A DNA stretch of 64,000 nt from Natrinema versiforme (GCF_005576615.1 NZ_CP040330.1:1054001-1118000), one strand, 5' to 3'. Shown: positions 8,558 through 17,906, counted from the first letter of the stretch. Numbers and translations are program-made. The notes: generated by a model from the letters alone, not told the origin.

Positions 8558-9730
8558 TCATTCCGAGTCACTCGTGGATGTCGTCGTCGAAAGCGACCGA
8601 AACGCGATCGTCGGGAACCGCGGCTCGACCGTACTCGGTCGTCGACCGCTCCCGGCGTCGGCGGTCGAGAGGGGCAGCCGTTCGATGACCCCGCGATCGG
8701 CGAGTTCGTAGAGGAATCGCTTGACCGTTCCGTCGGTCAGCGACGACCGATCGGCGATCGCGGTCGCGACCTCGCGAATCGGTCGGTCGGTCGATTCGAT
8801 CTCGACGAGCGCCAGCAGCACCTGCTGGCGGGTCTCCGAGAGCGCGAGCGGGCGACCGACGTGGACGCCGTCGTCGGGTACGTCCGCCCGCGCCGTCTCG
8901 AGGTGACGGGGTTCGATCCGCTCGGCGTCGTCCTCGCTCGCAAGCACGGCGGCGCCGAACAGGGCCGCGAGCGCGTCGTGGGCGTTCCCGTCCGCCCACG
9001 CGGCGAGGTCGCGAACGGCGTCGTGATCGAGCGCGCCCGCCGCGAGCCCCGTCGAGGCGCGGTCGGTCACCACGTCGACGAGTTCGTGATCGCGGTAGGC
9101 CGGCACGGTGACGGCTGGCCCCGAGTGGTCGTCGGGCTCCCGATGGCCGACCGCGACGGTGGCAGTGCTGTCCGCGACCGGCGCGAGCAGTTCCCGGACC
9201 CGCTCGAGGCCGAGCGTCTCGGGTTCGTCGTGGTGGTCGATCGCGACGATCGCGTGCCGGTCCGGTCGAGCGAGGCCGTCACAGAGACGCTCGCGCAGAT
9301 CGTCGGTGCCGACGCCGCTCTCGGGGACCCGTTCGCTCGAGATCCCCGAGAGCACGGCTCGGTAGAACGCGAACGCGCTCTCGACCCGCCGGCCGTCGAC
9401 GGTGACGAACCACGTGGCCGGGTCGGTGCTGCCGCCCCGTGTCGTCGTGACGATCGCCCGACTCGAGCCGCCGAACTGGTCGTTCAACGCGTCGAACAGC
9501 GCGGTAACGACGGCCGACGTGCCCGACCCCGACGGACCGACCACCGCGACCGGTGGCGGCAACTCGCCCTCGAAAATCGGCTCGAGCGCGTCGAGCAACT
9601 GCTCTAACACGGGGCCGCGACCGACCGGTTCCGGTCGGTGGACGGCCGGGCTGAGCTGGTCGCGGTCGACGACGACGCGCCGGCCCTGTCGCGCCGATCG
9701 GCGGCGAGCGATGCGCTCCTGGAGGTCCAT
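8558..9730 (-). CDS. Orc1/Cdc6-like AAA+ protein with degenerate Walker A
   Basis: The protein is 390 residues, starting MDLQERIARR. The N-terminal half is AAA+-like: Walker A position GPSGSGTS at residues 65-72, where Thr71 replaces the usual Lys, and a Walker B-like AIDHHDE near residues 164-169. The C-terminal 90 residues look like a winged helix (RQQVLLALVEIESTDRPI onward). It matches a haloarchaeal Cdc6/Cdc18-type family rather than a canonical origin initiator. Its ATG overlaps the glpC stop by one base (TAATG), so it is translated with glpC. Without the lysine, ATP hydrolysis is doubtful and a regulatory DNA-binding role is plausible. The longer in-frame extension up to 10168 is an antisense-frame artefact inside glpC. 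Confidence 0.75.
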   Translation of the reverse strand: MDLQERIARRRSARQGRRVVVDRDQLSPAVHRPEPVGRGPVLEQLLDALEPIFEGELPPPVAVVGPSGSGTSAVVTALFDALNDQFGGSSRAIVTTTRGGSTDPATWFVTVDGRRVESAFAFYRAVLSGISSERVPESGVGTDDLRERLCDGLARPDRHAIVAIDHHDEPETLGLERVRELLAPVADSTATVAVGHREPDDHSGPAVTVPAYRDHELVDVVTDRASTGLAAGALDHDAVRDLAAWADGNAHDALAALFGAAVLASEDDAERIEPRHLETARADVPDDGVHVGRPLALSETRQQVLLALVEIESTDRPIREVATAIADRSSLTDGTVKRFLYELADRGVIERLPLSTADAGSGRRPSTVEPRFPTIAFRSLSTTTSTSDSE

Positions 9731-11076
9731 TACTGCGCGTTCGCCCCCGTCGCGTTCGCCCCCGTCGCCCCGACCAGCGCCGCCTCGAGCACCTCGAGGG
9801 TGTGTGTGATCTCGTAGCCGGTGCCGTGTTCCATCTGCATCGAGCAGGTCGGACACTCCGTGAGCCCCGTCTCGGCGTCCGCGTCTTCCATGTGATCGAC
9901 CATTTCTTCCCCGATTTTCATGGAGGTTTCGTAGTTCTCCGCTTTCCAGCCGTACGTGCCGGAAATCCCCGAACAGGAGTCGCCGACATCGTGGGCTTCG
10001 ACGCCGTCGATGTGGGCCAACACTTCGAGCGTCTGCCCGTCGAGGCCCTGATTCCGGGCGTGACACGGCGCGTGGTAGGCGAAGTCGTCGAACTCGTCGC
10101 CGACCGAGGTCCCCTCGAGTTCGGCCGCGAGGTTCTCGTGAACGCGGAGGTACTCGACGGCGTCCCACGTGTTCTCGGCGACGTCTTCGGTCCCCTCGAA
10201 GTCGAACAGTTCGGGGTACTCCTGCCGGAGCGACATCGAACAGGAACTACAGGAGGCGACGATGTCCGCGCCGTCCTCGAGCGCGGCGGCGAGTTCGCGC
10301 ACGTTGGTCTCGGCCGAGCGACGCGCGTCCTCGAGCATCCCGTTGGCGAACATCGGGGTCCCCGAGCAGTGCTGGTCGGGGACCATGATTTCGTAGCCGA
10401 GGTGCTCGTAGACCCGCACGAGCGCCTTCGCGACCTCGGGGGTGTTGTAGTTGGCGTAGCAGCCGTGGAAGTAGGCGATTCGCTTGTCCGGGTTCGTCAC
10501 CTGCGCGCCGCCCCGTTTCGTCCACCACTCGCGGAAGGTTTCCGTCGCGAACTCGGGGAGTTCGCGCTCGCTCGTGATCCCGAGGAGTTTCTCGCCGAGC
10601 CACTGCGTCGCGGAGAGGCCCATCATGAAGTTCGTCGTCCGGGGGAACATCGACCCCAGCGGGGCGAGCCGCCGGTAGTTGGCGAGGATTCGGTTGCGGA
10701 CGTACTCCCGGGAGAACTTGTCCATCTGCTCCTCGACGTACTCGCCGCGCGCGGTGTTGTGCATCTGCGAGAGCGGCACGTCGGAGGGGCAGGCGCTGTC
10801 ACAGCGCATGCAGTTCGAGCACTTCATCACCGAGTCGTCGATGTCCTGATCCTCCTGTCGTTTGAGCCGCCACTGCTCGGGCCCCTGGAACTTCGGCCCG
10901 GGGAACTCGTCGTCGACCTCGGCGACCGGACAGTTGGTGTCGCAGGTCGAGCACTTGTAACAGTCGTCCGCGCCCGGCCGGAGGTCCATCTCCTCGGCCT
11001 CCGGAAAGACCTGAATCGGTTCGAACTCGTCGTCTCCCGTTACCCCGTCGTCGGTCGGCCGTTCTGCGTCACTCAT
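9730..11076 (-). CDS. glpC: Anaerobic-type glycerol-3-phosphate dehydrogenase subunit C
   Basis: This is the iron-sulfur subunit that links the GlpAB dehydrogenase to the membrane quinone pool. The 448-residue protein has two ferredoxin-type [4Fe-4S] clusters: Cys39/42/45/49 and Cys86/89/92/96. Two cysteine-rich CCG-type domains follow, with motifs such as HGCYANYN, CSSCSMSLRQE, HAPCHARNQG and CPTCSMQMEHG. It follows glpB by about 136 bases and precedes the orc-like gene with a one-base overlap. In haloarchaea these enzymes work aerobically in glycerol catabolism despite the subunit name. The acidic N-terminal tail is typical of the group. Confidence 0.95.
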   Translation of the reverse strand: MSDAERPTDDGVTGDDEFEPIQVFPEAEEMDLRPGADDCYKCSTCDTNCPVAEVDDEFPGPKFQGPEQWRLKRQEDQDIDDSVMKCSNCMRCDSACPSDVPLSQMHNTARGEYVEEQMDKFSREYVRNRILANYRRLAPLGSMFPRTTNFMMGLSATQWLGEKLLGITSERELPEFATETFREWWTKRGGAQVTNPDKRIAYFHGCYANYNTPEVAKALVRVYEHLGYEIMVPDQHCSGTPMFANGMLEDARRSAETNVRELAAALEDGADIVASCSSCSMSLRQEYPELFDFEGTEDVAENTWDAVEYLRVHENLAAELEGTSVGDEFDDFAYHAPCHARNQGLDGQTLEVLAHIDGVEAHDVGDSCSGISGTYGWKAENYETSMKIGEEMVDHMEDADAETGLTECPTCSMQMEHGTGYEITHTLEVLEAALVGATGANATGANAQ

Positions 11077-11212
11077 CGTATCACCTGAATCGATTGTCTA
11101 CCGTGTCCGCCGTCGATCGCATCGATCGAGCGGGTCCGTTCGCCCGCCCGTCGTCGTCGTTCGAGTCCGTTACTGATGCTCCGCCTCGAGTCGTCCACGC
11201 CGTCTCCGCCGG

Positions 11213-12517
11213 TCATCGTTTCTCCTCCGCGGCACGCCGGCCTGCGACGTAGCCCGTCGCGAGCGAGACGCCGGCACCGGATTTCTCGGCCGCGAAGTCG
11301 TAGCCGCCCAGCACCGCGCCCGCTCCGCGCAGGTTCGGGAACTCGAGGCCGTCGTCGGCGTCGAGCGGGCGGAGGTCGCGGTCGACCGGCAGGCCAAAGC
11401 GCGCGTAGGGCTGGTCGCCGAAGACATCGTCGACGAACCAGTCGTAGCGGTCCGCGGCGTGGGGAACGTGGCAGTCGAAGATCGGTTCGAACACCCGTTC
11501 GCGCTCCGACTCGACCCCTTTGCCGACCAGCCCGCCGGTCGCGAGCACGTACTGGTCGGCCCGGTGGGGAATCTCGGTCCCGTTGCGGTCGACGACGACG
11601 TGATCGATCCGCGCGGGTTCGTCCGCGTTCGCCCCGTCCGCGTCGGTTTCGTAGTCGACCACCGGAACCCCCGTCGTCACGCGGACGCCCCGCTCCTCGA
11701 GCGCGTCGTAGAGCAGGTCCTCGAGTCGCATCCCGGGCAGGCTCGGCGGCCCCATCGGGACCTCGAAGACGTCGACGCCCAGTCGGTCCCCGAGGTCGGC
11801 CCTGACCGCGTCGGCGTGGTCGTCGCCGAGGACGGCGGGGAAGCCGACGCGGGATTCGCCCTCGAGGTGCGGGTCGACGACCGCGGCGAGGGCTTCGCGA
11901 GCGGTGGTCTCGCCGCGGTCAGTTTGGACCGTTTCGGGCCGGTCGAGCAGGTGGGCGTACCGCGTGATCTTCGCGTCGTCACGGACGATACCGGGGAACT
12001 GCACCGTGACGCCGCGGGCCTCGAAGGGCGCGCCGGCGGCCTCGAGGTGAGCGGCCGAAAGCGGCGCGTCGAAGTCCGGCAGCGTCTCGAAGCCGACGAG
12101 CAGCGCGTCGCGGTCGTCGCTCGCGAGGCCGTCGGCGGTCGAGACCGGATATCTGGCCGTCGGTTTGACCGTGCCGCCGTGGGTCGGTACGAGCGCGTTC
12201 GCGTCCGTGTGCCCCCCCTCGTAGGCGTCGCCGGCGATCTCGTCGAAAAAGGCGAGTGCCTCGCGGACCGCCTCGCCGCCCACCCGCTCGTAGGGGTGGC
12301 CGGCCGGCAGGTCCTCGAGCGCCGCGAACGGGTCCGCGAGCGGGCCGTCGCCCGCCGGCGCGTATCCCAGCACGTCGATCAGTCCGCTGGCGTGGCGGAG
12401 CGTGCTCTGTTTGGCCGAGACGAGTCGCACCTGCGCGCCCCGGTCCGCGGCTGCGAGCGCGGCGGTCGCGCCGGCGAGGCCACCGCCGATGACGAGGATG
12501 TCGTCCTCGATGGCCAT
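11213..12517 (-). CDS. glpB: Anaerobic-type glycerol-3-phosphate dehydrogenase subunit B
   Basis: The 434-residue flavoprotein subunit opens with a dinucleotide-binding motif, VIGGGLAGATAALAAADRG (about residues 9-27), and keeps the C-terminal flavin-binding region FPNLRGAGAVLGGYDFA. GlpB pairs with GlpA to oxidise sn-glycerol 3-phosphate to dihydroxyacetone phosphate. The start codon directly abuts the glpA stop (TGAATG), which shows tight translational linkage. The length is normal for the family. Confidence 0.93.
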   Translation of the reverse strand: MAIEDDILVIGGGLAGATAALAAADRGAQVRLVSAKQSTLRHASGLIDVLGYAPAGDGPLADPFAALEDLPAGHPYERVGGEAVREALAFFDEIAGDAYEGGHTDANALVPTHGGTVKPTARYPVSTADGLASDDRDALLVGFETLPDFDAPLSAAHLEAAGAPFEARGVTVQFPGIVRDDAKITRYAHLLDRPETVQTDRGETTAREALAAVVDPHLEGESRVGFPAVLGDDHADAVRADLGDRLGVDVFEVPMGPPSLPGMRLEDLLYDALEERGVRVTTGVPVVDYETDADGANADEPARIDHVVVDRNGTEIPHRADQYVLATGGLVGKGVESERERVFEPIFDCHVPHAADRYDWFVDDVFGDQPYARFGLPVDRDLRPLDADDGLEFPNLRGAGAVLGGYDFAAEKSGAGVSLATGYVAGRRAAEEKR

Positions 12518-14227
12518 TCAGCGGGCCCCCCGGGGGCCGTCGACCCGGTCCCCCTCGGTTCGGCCGCCGTCGAAGGCCGCGAAATCGACGTTCTCGCTCG
12601 CGCTCGCGGGGTCGCGATCCCGGTTCATCGTCGTCGCGTGCAGCGCGTAGTTGAGCATCGCCTGCGAGAGCTGTTCGCCCCACAGGGCGTGGCGTTCGCC
12701 CTTCCAGCGCTCCTGAAACAGTTCGTCCAGCGCCTCGCAGGCGGTCTCTTCGTCGTGTGTCGGGTGGAGTTCGTTCGCCATGTTCTGACAGCAAAAGCCG
12801 CCCTGACAGTTCCCCATCGAGGCCCGCGTTCGGATGCGGACCGCGTTCAGGTCCGACCCGGACTGCGAGATCGCATCTCGGATCTCCGCCCGAGTCACCC
12901 CCTCACACTGGCAGATCACCGGATTCGGCTCCTCGGTCTCGAGCACCTCGTTCGCTCGGCTGCCGAGTCGCTGCTTGCTCCGGCGGGCCACCGGCGAGCG
13001 CAGCCCGAAGTCGTCCATCCCGGCCTCGAGGGTCTCGATATTCTCGCTGCCGGGAAGGGGCTCGTCGGCGGTCGCGCAGGTCGCGTTCACGCCCAACTGC
13101 TCGCAGACGTGGTCCGAGATTTCCTCGGCCATCGCCCGGTAGGTGGTGAACTTGCCGCCGACGATGCTGGACATCCCCGAGACGCCGTCGCGGTCGGCGT
13201 GATCGAGCAGGAAGAAGTCCCGCGTGATGTCGGTCGGGTCCTGCGTGCCGGTTCCCGGCGGCTCGTACAGCGGGCGCACGCCCCAGAACGAGCGGATGGT
13301 TCGCGCTTCCGAGAGGATCGGCACCAGTTCCGAGAGCGTGTCGATCATCTGGTCGACCTCCCATCCCGCCTCGGGGTAGTCGTCCGGGTCCGAGACCTCC
13401 TCGTCGGTCGTCCCGAGGATGGCCGTCGTCTCGTGGGGGACGACGATGTCGGCGTCACCTTTCGGCCGGCAGCGGTTGATCACGGTGTCGACCTGCCGGA
13501 CGTTCATGATCGTCATGACGCCCTTCGAGGGCCGGACCTCGATCTCGAGGTCGGCCATCGCGCCGATCTGACCCGCCCACGCGCCCGTCGCGTTGACGAC
13601 GTAGTCGGCGGTGATCTCCTCCGTGGTTCCGGGGGTGGCGTGCGTGCGCTTGCCCGGACCCGAGTCGTGGCGCACCTCGACCCCGTAGATGTCGTCGCCG
13701 TCGCGCAGCAGGTCGATCACTTCGGCGTGGGTCTCGACGCGCGCCCCGTGGTTCTCGGCGTCGATCGCGTTCGCCACGCAGAGCCGGAACGGATCGACCG
13801 CGCCGTCGGGGACCTCGATCGCCCGTTTGACGTCGTCCGCGAGGTACGGTTCGACCTCGCGGGCTTCCGAGCCAGAGAGCACGCGGGCGGGGATCCCGCA
13901 CTCGCGACAGCCCTCGAGTTTCTCACGGAAGTAGTCGTCCGAGTCCTCGGGGCGCTGGACGAACAGGCCGCCGGTCTCCTCGACGCAGTGGCCGGCGATC
14001 TCCCGGAGGATCTCGTTTTCCTCGATACACTCCGTCGCGCTGGCCTGATCGGAGACGGCGTAGCGGCCGCCGCTGTGGAGCAGGCCGTGCATCCGCCCGG
14101 TCGTCCCGTCGGTGAGGTTGCCCCGCTCGACGAGCGTGACGTCGAGACCGCGCATCGCCAGATCACGGGCGATGCCACACCCGGTCGAGCCACCGCCGAG
14201 GACGAGGACCGCAGTATCGCGTGCCAT
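12518..14227 (-). CDS. glpA: Anaerobic-type glycerol-3-phosphate dehydrogenase subunit A
   Basis: The start is placed at the ATG giving [18 protein letters not shown], ten codons inside the longest frame, because this aligns with the FAD-binding N-terminus. The 569-residue subunit has a DAO-type FAD domain followed by a BFD-like [2Fe-2S] domain, with Cys439 and Cys441 in CQCEG and Cys474, 479 and 480 in GNCQGGFCC. It oxidises glycerol 3-phosphate. It is first in the glpA-glpB-glpC-orc unit and divergent from glpK across about 295 bases that hold promoters and candidate operators. Confidence 0.95.
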   Translation of the reverse strand: MARDTAVLVLGGGSTGCGIARDLAMRGLDVTLVERGNLTDGTTGRMHGLLHSGGRYAVSDQASATECIEENEILREIAGHCVEETGGLFVQRPEDSDDYFREKLEGCRECGIPARVLSGSEAREVEPYLADDVKRAIEVPDGAVDPFRLCVANAIDAENHGARVETHAEVIDLLRDGDDIYGVEVRHDSGPGKRTHATPGTTEEITADYVVNATGAWAGQIGAMADLEIEVRPSKGVMTIMNVRQVDTVINRCRPKGDADIVVPHETTAILGTTDEEVSDPDDYPEAGWEVDQMIDTLSELVPILSEARTIRSFWGVRPLYEPPGTGTQDPTDITRDFFLLDHADRDGVSGMSSIVGGKFTTYRAMAEEISDHVCEQLGVNATCATADEPLPGSENIETLEAGMDDFGLRSPVARRSKQRLGSRANEVLETEEPNPVICQCEGVTRAEIRDAISQSGSDLNAVRIRTRASMGNCQGGFCCQNMANELHPTHDEETACEALDELFQERWKGERHALWGEQLSQAMLNYALHATTMNRDRDPASASENVDFAAFDGGRTEGDRVDGPRGAR

Positions 14228-14256
14228 TCTGTCACTGACTGCTACGGCCACCCGCA

Positions 14257-14270
14257 CCTTTATTTTATCG
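14257..14270 (-). promoter_or_regulatory. TATA-like promoter of the glpABC operon
   Basis: Read on the minus strand this is an A/T-rich GATAAAATAAAG box about 30-40 bases before the glpA ATG. It gives a very short or absent leader. Confidence 0.5.
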
Positions 14271-14322
14271 ACGGAGAGAAAGCGGCCATACCAATCGGTC
14301 GCTATCGAATATTTCGCTCAGG

Positions 14323-14338
14323 TACTGTGTCTCGAGAA
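14323..14338. promoter_or_regulatory. Near-match to the haloarchaeal TrmB site
   Basis: The sequence is TACT, seven bases, then GAGAA. The recalled TrmB consensus in Halobacterium is TACT-N7/8-GAGTA, so eight of the nine fixed bases match. It lies between glpA and glpK. TrmB controls central carbon genes, so the site would make sense, but one mismatch in a short motif is weak evidence. Confidence 0.3.
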
Positions 14339-14372
14339 AATCGGTCATTGATCGCTTCTCTCCAGATACCAG

Positions 14373-14387
14373 CGAGTAACGCACTCG
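14373..14387. promoter_or_regulatory. Inverted repeat, candidate operator
   Basis: CGAGT, five bases, then ACTCG forms a perfect 5-5-5 inverted repeat in the centre of the glpA/glpK divergent region. It could bind a dimeric repressor of glycerol genes. Chance occurrence cannot be excluded at this length. Confidence 0.3.
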
Positions 14388-14440
14388 AAACGGCCGTTCT
14401 CCCTCTCAATTTGTGAAACGTCTCTTATGGATTCGATAAC

Positions 14441-14448
14441 ATTTATAA
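14441..14448 (+). promoter_or_regulatory. TATA-like box of glpK
   Basis: ATTTATAA lies about 75-80 bases before the glpK ATG, implying a leader of roughly 50 nucleotides. A second, weaker T-rich element near 14463 would give a shorter one. Confidence 0.45.
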
Positions 14449-14522
14449 TGATCGTCAAACTTGTTTACCAGTATCACAGCGTCGTCGGTAAAGATGGCGC
14501 GTGGACGTTTGGGTGACCACCA

Positions 14523-16064
14523 ATGACAGCCAATACCTACGTCGGTGCGGTAGACCAGGGAACGACAGGCACCCGCTTCATCGTGTTCGATCACGAGGGG
14601 CAGGTCGTCGCGAACGCCTACGAAAAGCACGAACAGATCTACCCGGAACCCGGCTGGGTCGAGCACGACCCGATTGAGATCTGGGAGAACACCAAAGACG
14701 TCATCCGACAGGCGCTCGGGCAGGCAGGGATCAGCCCCGACCAACTCGAGGCCATCGGCGTGACCAACCAGCGCGAGACGACGCTCCTGTGGGACGCCGA
14801 CTCCGGGCGGCCGGTCCACAACGCCATCGTCTGGCAGGACCGGCGGACCACCGACCGCGTCGAACAACTCGAGGAAGACGACCTCGTCGAGACGATCCGC
14901 GACAAGACTGGTCTCGAGGCCGACGCCTACTTCTCGGCGACGAAAGCCGAGTGGCTGCTCGACAACGCCGATCCGATCAAACTCGAGCGCTCCCGGCCCG
15001 AGGACATCCGCGACCGCGCGGAGAAAGGCGAGGTGCTGTTCGGCACCATCGATTCGTGGCTGATCTACAACCTCACGGGCGAGCACATCACCGAGGTCAC
15101 GAACGCCTCGCGGACGATGCTCTACAACATCCACGACCTCGAGTGGGACGACGACCTCCTCGCCGAGTTCGACATCCCCAGAGAGATGCTCCCCGAGGTC
15201 CGTCCCTCGAGCGACGACGAGACCTACGGGACGACCGATCCCGAGGGCTTCCTCGAGGCCGAGGTGCCCGTCGCGGGCGCGCTGGGCGACCAGCAGGCCG
15301 CCCTGTTCGGCCAGACCTGTTTCGATGCCGGCGACGCGAAGAACACCTACGGCACCGGCTCCTTTTTCCTGATGAACACCGGCAACGAGGCCGTCGAGTC
15401 CGATCACGGCCTCCTGACGACCATCGGCTTCCAGCGCTCGGGCGAGGAGGTCCAGTACGCCCTCGAGGGCTCGATCTTCATCACCGGCGCGGCGATCGAG
15501 TGGCTCGAGGACATGTCGCTGATCGACAACCCCGCTCAGACGGCGGAACTGGCCCGCAGCGTCGACTCGACCGACGGCGTCTACGTCGTCCCCGCCTTCA
15601 CCGGGCTGGGTGCGCCCCACTGGGACCAGCGCGCTCGCGGCACCATCGTCGGGATGACCCGCGGCACCCGGAAGGAACACGTCGTCCGCGCGACCCTCGA
15701 GTCGATCGCCTACCAGACCCGGGACGTGGCGGAGGCGATGGAGGCCGATTCCGGCATCGAGATGCGCTCGCTGAAGGTCGACGGCGGCGCGGTCAAGAAC
15801 AACTTCCTCTGTCAGCTCCAGTCGGACATCATCGGCTCGGAGATCGTCCGCCCAGTCGTCGACGAGACGACGGCGCTGGGGTCGGCCTACGCGGCCGGCC
15901 TCGCCGTCGACTACTGGAGCGATCCCGACGAGTTGCGGAGCAACTGGCAGGTCGACGCGGAGTTCGAACCGAAGATGGACCCCGAGACGGCGGACAAGCG
16001 CTACGGCCGCTGGAGCGAGGCCGTCGAACGATCGCGCGACTGGGCGCGGGACGGTGAGGAGTAA
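14523..16064 (+). CDS. glpK: Glycerol kinase
   Basis: This FGGY-family kinase phosphorylates glycerol with ATP to sn-glycerol 3-phosphate, the substrate of the divergent GlpABC. The 513-residue protein begins with the phosphate-binding YVGAVDQGTTGTRFIVFD region. It contains TNQRETTLLWD, YNLTGEHITEVTNASRTML, KNTYGTGSFFLMNTG and the FGGY signature area around GAPHWDQRARGTIVGMTRG. Length and motifs are complete. The following membrane-protein gene starts two bases after its stop, so the two are cotranscribed. Confidence 0.97.
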   Translation: MTANTYVGAVDQGTTGTRFIVFDHEGQVVANAYEKHEQIYPEPGWVEHDPIEIWENTKDVIRQALGQAGISPDQLEAIGVTNQRETTLLWDADSGRPVHNAIVWQDRRTTDRVEQLEEDDLVETIRDKTGLEADAYFSATKAEWLLDNADPIKLERSRPEDIRDRAEKGEVLFGTIDSWLIYNLTGEHITEVTNASRTMLYNIHDLEWDDDLLAEFDIPREMLPEVRPSSDDETYGTTDPEGFLEAEVPVAGALGDQQAALFGQTCFDAGDAKNTYGTGSFFLMNTGNEAVESDHGLLTTIGFQRSGEEVQYALEGSIFITGAAIEWLEDMSLIDNPAQTAELARSVDSTDGVYVVPAFTGLGAPHWDQRARGTIVGMTRGTRKEHVVRATLESIAYQTRDVAEAMEADSGIEMRSLKVDGGAVKNNFLCQLQSDIIGSEIVRPVVDETTALGSAYAAGLAVDYWSDPDELRSNWQVDAEFEPKMDPETADKRYGRWSEAVERSRDWARDGEE

Positions 16065-16066
16065 TC

Positions 16067-17107
16067 ATGTTCGGGACGCTCCTCCAGGTTCCCGTCATCG
16101 GGATGGAGTTCGAAGCGTTCGCCGTCCTGCTGATCGCCGCCCTCGCCGGCGGCGCGTTCGGCGCGGCGCTGGGCGCGCTGCCCTCGTTCGTCTTCACGGG
16201 GTTCGTCGTATTCCTCGGTGAAGGACTGGGCGTCCTCGAGGGGGATCTCGCGACCGACATCACCGGTGTGATCGGCTTCGGCGCGGTCACCGGCCCCCAC
16301 ATCGCCTTCGCCGGCGGGGTCGCCGCGACCGCCTACGCCGGTCGGAAGTACCCCGAGATGGAGCCCGCCGACTGGGACTACCACTTCGGGAAGGACATCC
16401 TGTACGCGTTCGGGACCAAACCCGACATCCTCGCGGTCGGCGCGATCTTCGGCGCGCTCGGAATGCTCATCACCCGGGGAATGAACGGGATCGGCTTCCC
16501 CACGGACAACATCGCGCTGTCAGTCGTCGCAACGGCCTTCCTCGCGCGGATCGCGTTCGGCTACCCGCTCGTCGGCAAGGTCGGCGGCTCGAGCATCCTC
16601 GACATGTCGCCGTTCGAGCGCGAGGAGACGCGCGTGGCCGCCGACGGCGGCACCCAGACCGGGCGGCTGGCGACCGAGCCGTGGCTGCCACATCAGTACG
16701 AGTGGAGCGGCGTCACCGCCATCGGCATCGTCGGCGGCCTCCTCGGCGGCTTCATCTGGCTCGAGACGGGGAGCATCTTCATGGGCTATGCGATCTCGGC
16801 GATGAGTCTGCTCTTTCTCAACCTCGGCGTCGAGAAGATCCCGGTAACCCACCACATCACGCTGCTGGGATCGACCGGCGCGGTGATCGCGGCGTCGGCC
16901 GTCGGCAGCGACCCGGTCGTGTTGCTCGTCGCCGGCGCGTTCGGCGCGATCAGCGCCCTCATCGGCGAGGTGAGCCAACGGGTGTTCTATTCGCACTCCG
17001 GGACCCACGTCGACCCGCCCGCGATGGCCATCGCGGCGTTCATGTTGGTCCTCGGGGTCCTGTATCTGGCCGGGCTCCTGCCCAACGCGGGCTACCTCGG
17101 ACTCTGA
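16067..17107 (+). CDS. Polytopic membrane protein linked to glycerol kinase
   Basis: This 346-residue protein has about nine or ten hydrophobic segments rich in Gly, Ala and Phe, with conserved-looking polar loops such as PADWDYHFGKD and MSPFEREETR. It has no recognisable MIP/aquaporin NPA motifs, so it is not a classical GlpF. It starts two bases after glpK, which strongly suggests a joint function. Glycerol uptake or facilitation is the obvious hypothesis. I recall that haloarchaeal glycerol studies discuss a membrane protein beside glpK (called glpX there), but could not verify the identity. Confidence 0.75.
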   Translation: MFGTLLQVPVIGMEFEAFAVLLIAALAGGAFGAALGALPSFVFTGFVVFLGEGLGVLEGDLATDITGVIGFGAVTGPHIAFAGGVAATAYAGRKYPEMEPADWDYHFGKDILYAFGTKPDILAVGAIFGALGMLITRGMNGIGFPTDNIALSVVATAFLARIAFGYPLVGKVGGSSILDMSPFEREETRVAADGGTQTGRLATEPWLPHQYEWSGVTAIGIVGGLLGGFIWLETGSIFMGYAISAMSLLFLNLGVEKIPVTHHITLLGSTGAVIAASAVGSDPVVLLVAGAFGAISALIGEVSQRVFYSHSGTHVDPPAMAIAAFMLVLGVLYLAGLLPNAGYLGL

Positions 17108-17229
17108 ACGAATTCGGATTTCAACTGCATCCCGTCTTTCCGAGTTCCGGTCGAAGGGGTTGGATTATGGAGTGATTGAAATGTGTCTCGTGAGATGGTT
17201 TTCCTGAACGGTACGTACTGGTCAAAGAC

Positions 17230-17682
17230 TTACTGATCAGTACGAACGATGGACAGTTTGAAATCTGCGAACTCCCGTACCACGTCGAGAAATTCGTCTG
17301 GATTGATCGGCTTTTCAATGACTGCATCTTCGTCTGCATCATGGTCGAGATCGCGGGATTCGATGATGTTTTCGTCCATTCCGGAGAGAACGATGACGGG
17401 AACGTCGTCCAGTTCGGGATGATGTTTGATCTCGTGCAGGACATCCTCTCCATCTACGCGCGGTAAGTTGAGGTCTAATAAGACAATGTCCGGACGCGGG
17501 GCGTCCGTGTATTCGTCTTGGCGATGAATGAAGTCCAGTGCTGCTTGGCCATCGGTAGTGGTATGCAGCTGGTTGTTAATCTGGCCGTCACGGAAGGCTT
17601 CTTCGAGAAGACGCACATCCCCTGGATTGTCTTCAATCAGTAATATTTGCGCATCATTCGCGGGTGACGGGCGGCATTCCAT
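17230..17682 (-). CDS. Stand-alone response regulator receiver protein
   Basis: The 150-residue protein is a single receiver domain: acidic pair Glu17/Asp18 in LLIEDNPGDVRLLEEAF, phospho-acceptor Asp70 in IVLLDLNLPRVDGED, and Lys124 in IEKPINPDEF. There is no output domain, as in the haloarchaeal RR family that pairs with PAS-rich histidine kinases. No kinase gene is adjacent. A TTATC box lies about 26-31 bases before the ATG, fitting a leaderless message. Codon choice is less GC-biased than in the flanking glpK and phosphatase genes, suggesting recent arrival. Confidence 0.88.
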   Translation of the reverse strand: MECRPSPANDAQILLIEDNPGDVRLLEEAFRDGQINNQLHTTTDGQAALDFIHRQDEYTDAPRPDIVLLDLNLPRVDGEDVLHEIKHHPELDDVPVIVLSGMDENIIESRDLDHDADEDAVIEKPINPDEFLDVVREFADFKLSIVRTDQ

Positions 17683-17906
17683 ACCCGACTCAATTAGTGA
17701 GAAGGGATAAGCCGCTCGGCTTGCAGGCGGTCTGTTCGCACACGGTTACCGCGAGCTTCCGTCATCCGCTCAGAATCAGTCAGGAACGGCCTGCTGAATA
17801 GAGAGGATGAATTCAGCAGCTCAATCCCGTCCCTTTCAGCACTCGTGGTGAGTCCCCGTGAGAAAAACCCGTTTCAACAGCAGTGAATTCACACAGGTTT
17901 CCGCTG
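17683..17906. other. Non-coding spacer, AT-richer than surroundings
   Basis: I see no convincing gene here. It holds the promoter of the response regulator. The string GATGAATTCAG occurs near 17808 and again near 17916 as a short direct repeat about 100 bases apart. This could be the trace of a past insertion or a chance match. Confidence 0.3.

Noticed and set aside
9731-10168. N-terminal extension of the orc-like gene
   Set aside because: It overlaps glpC in another frame and is not conserved-looking. The ATG at 9730 in TAATG coupling is more credible.
11459-14416. 985-residue plus-strand open frame
   Set aside because: It lies antisense to glpB and glpA. Its Arg/Val/Asp-rich sequence with no motifs is typical of antisense frames in high-GC genes.
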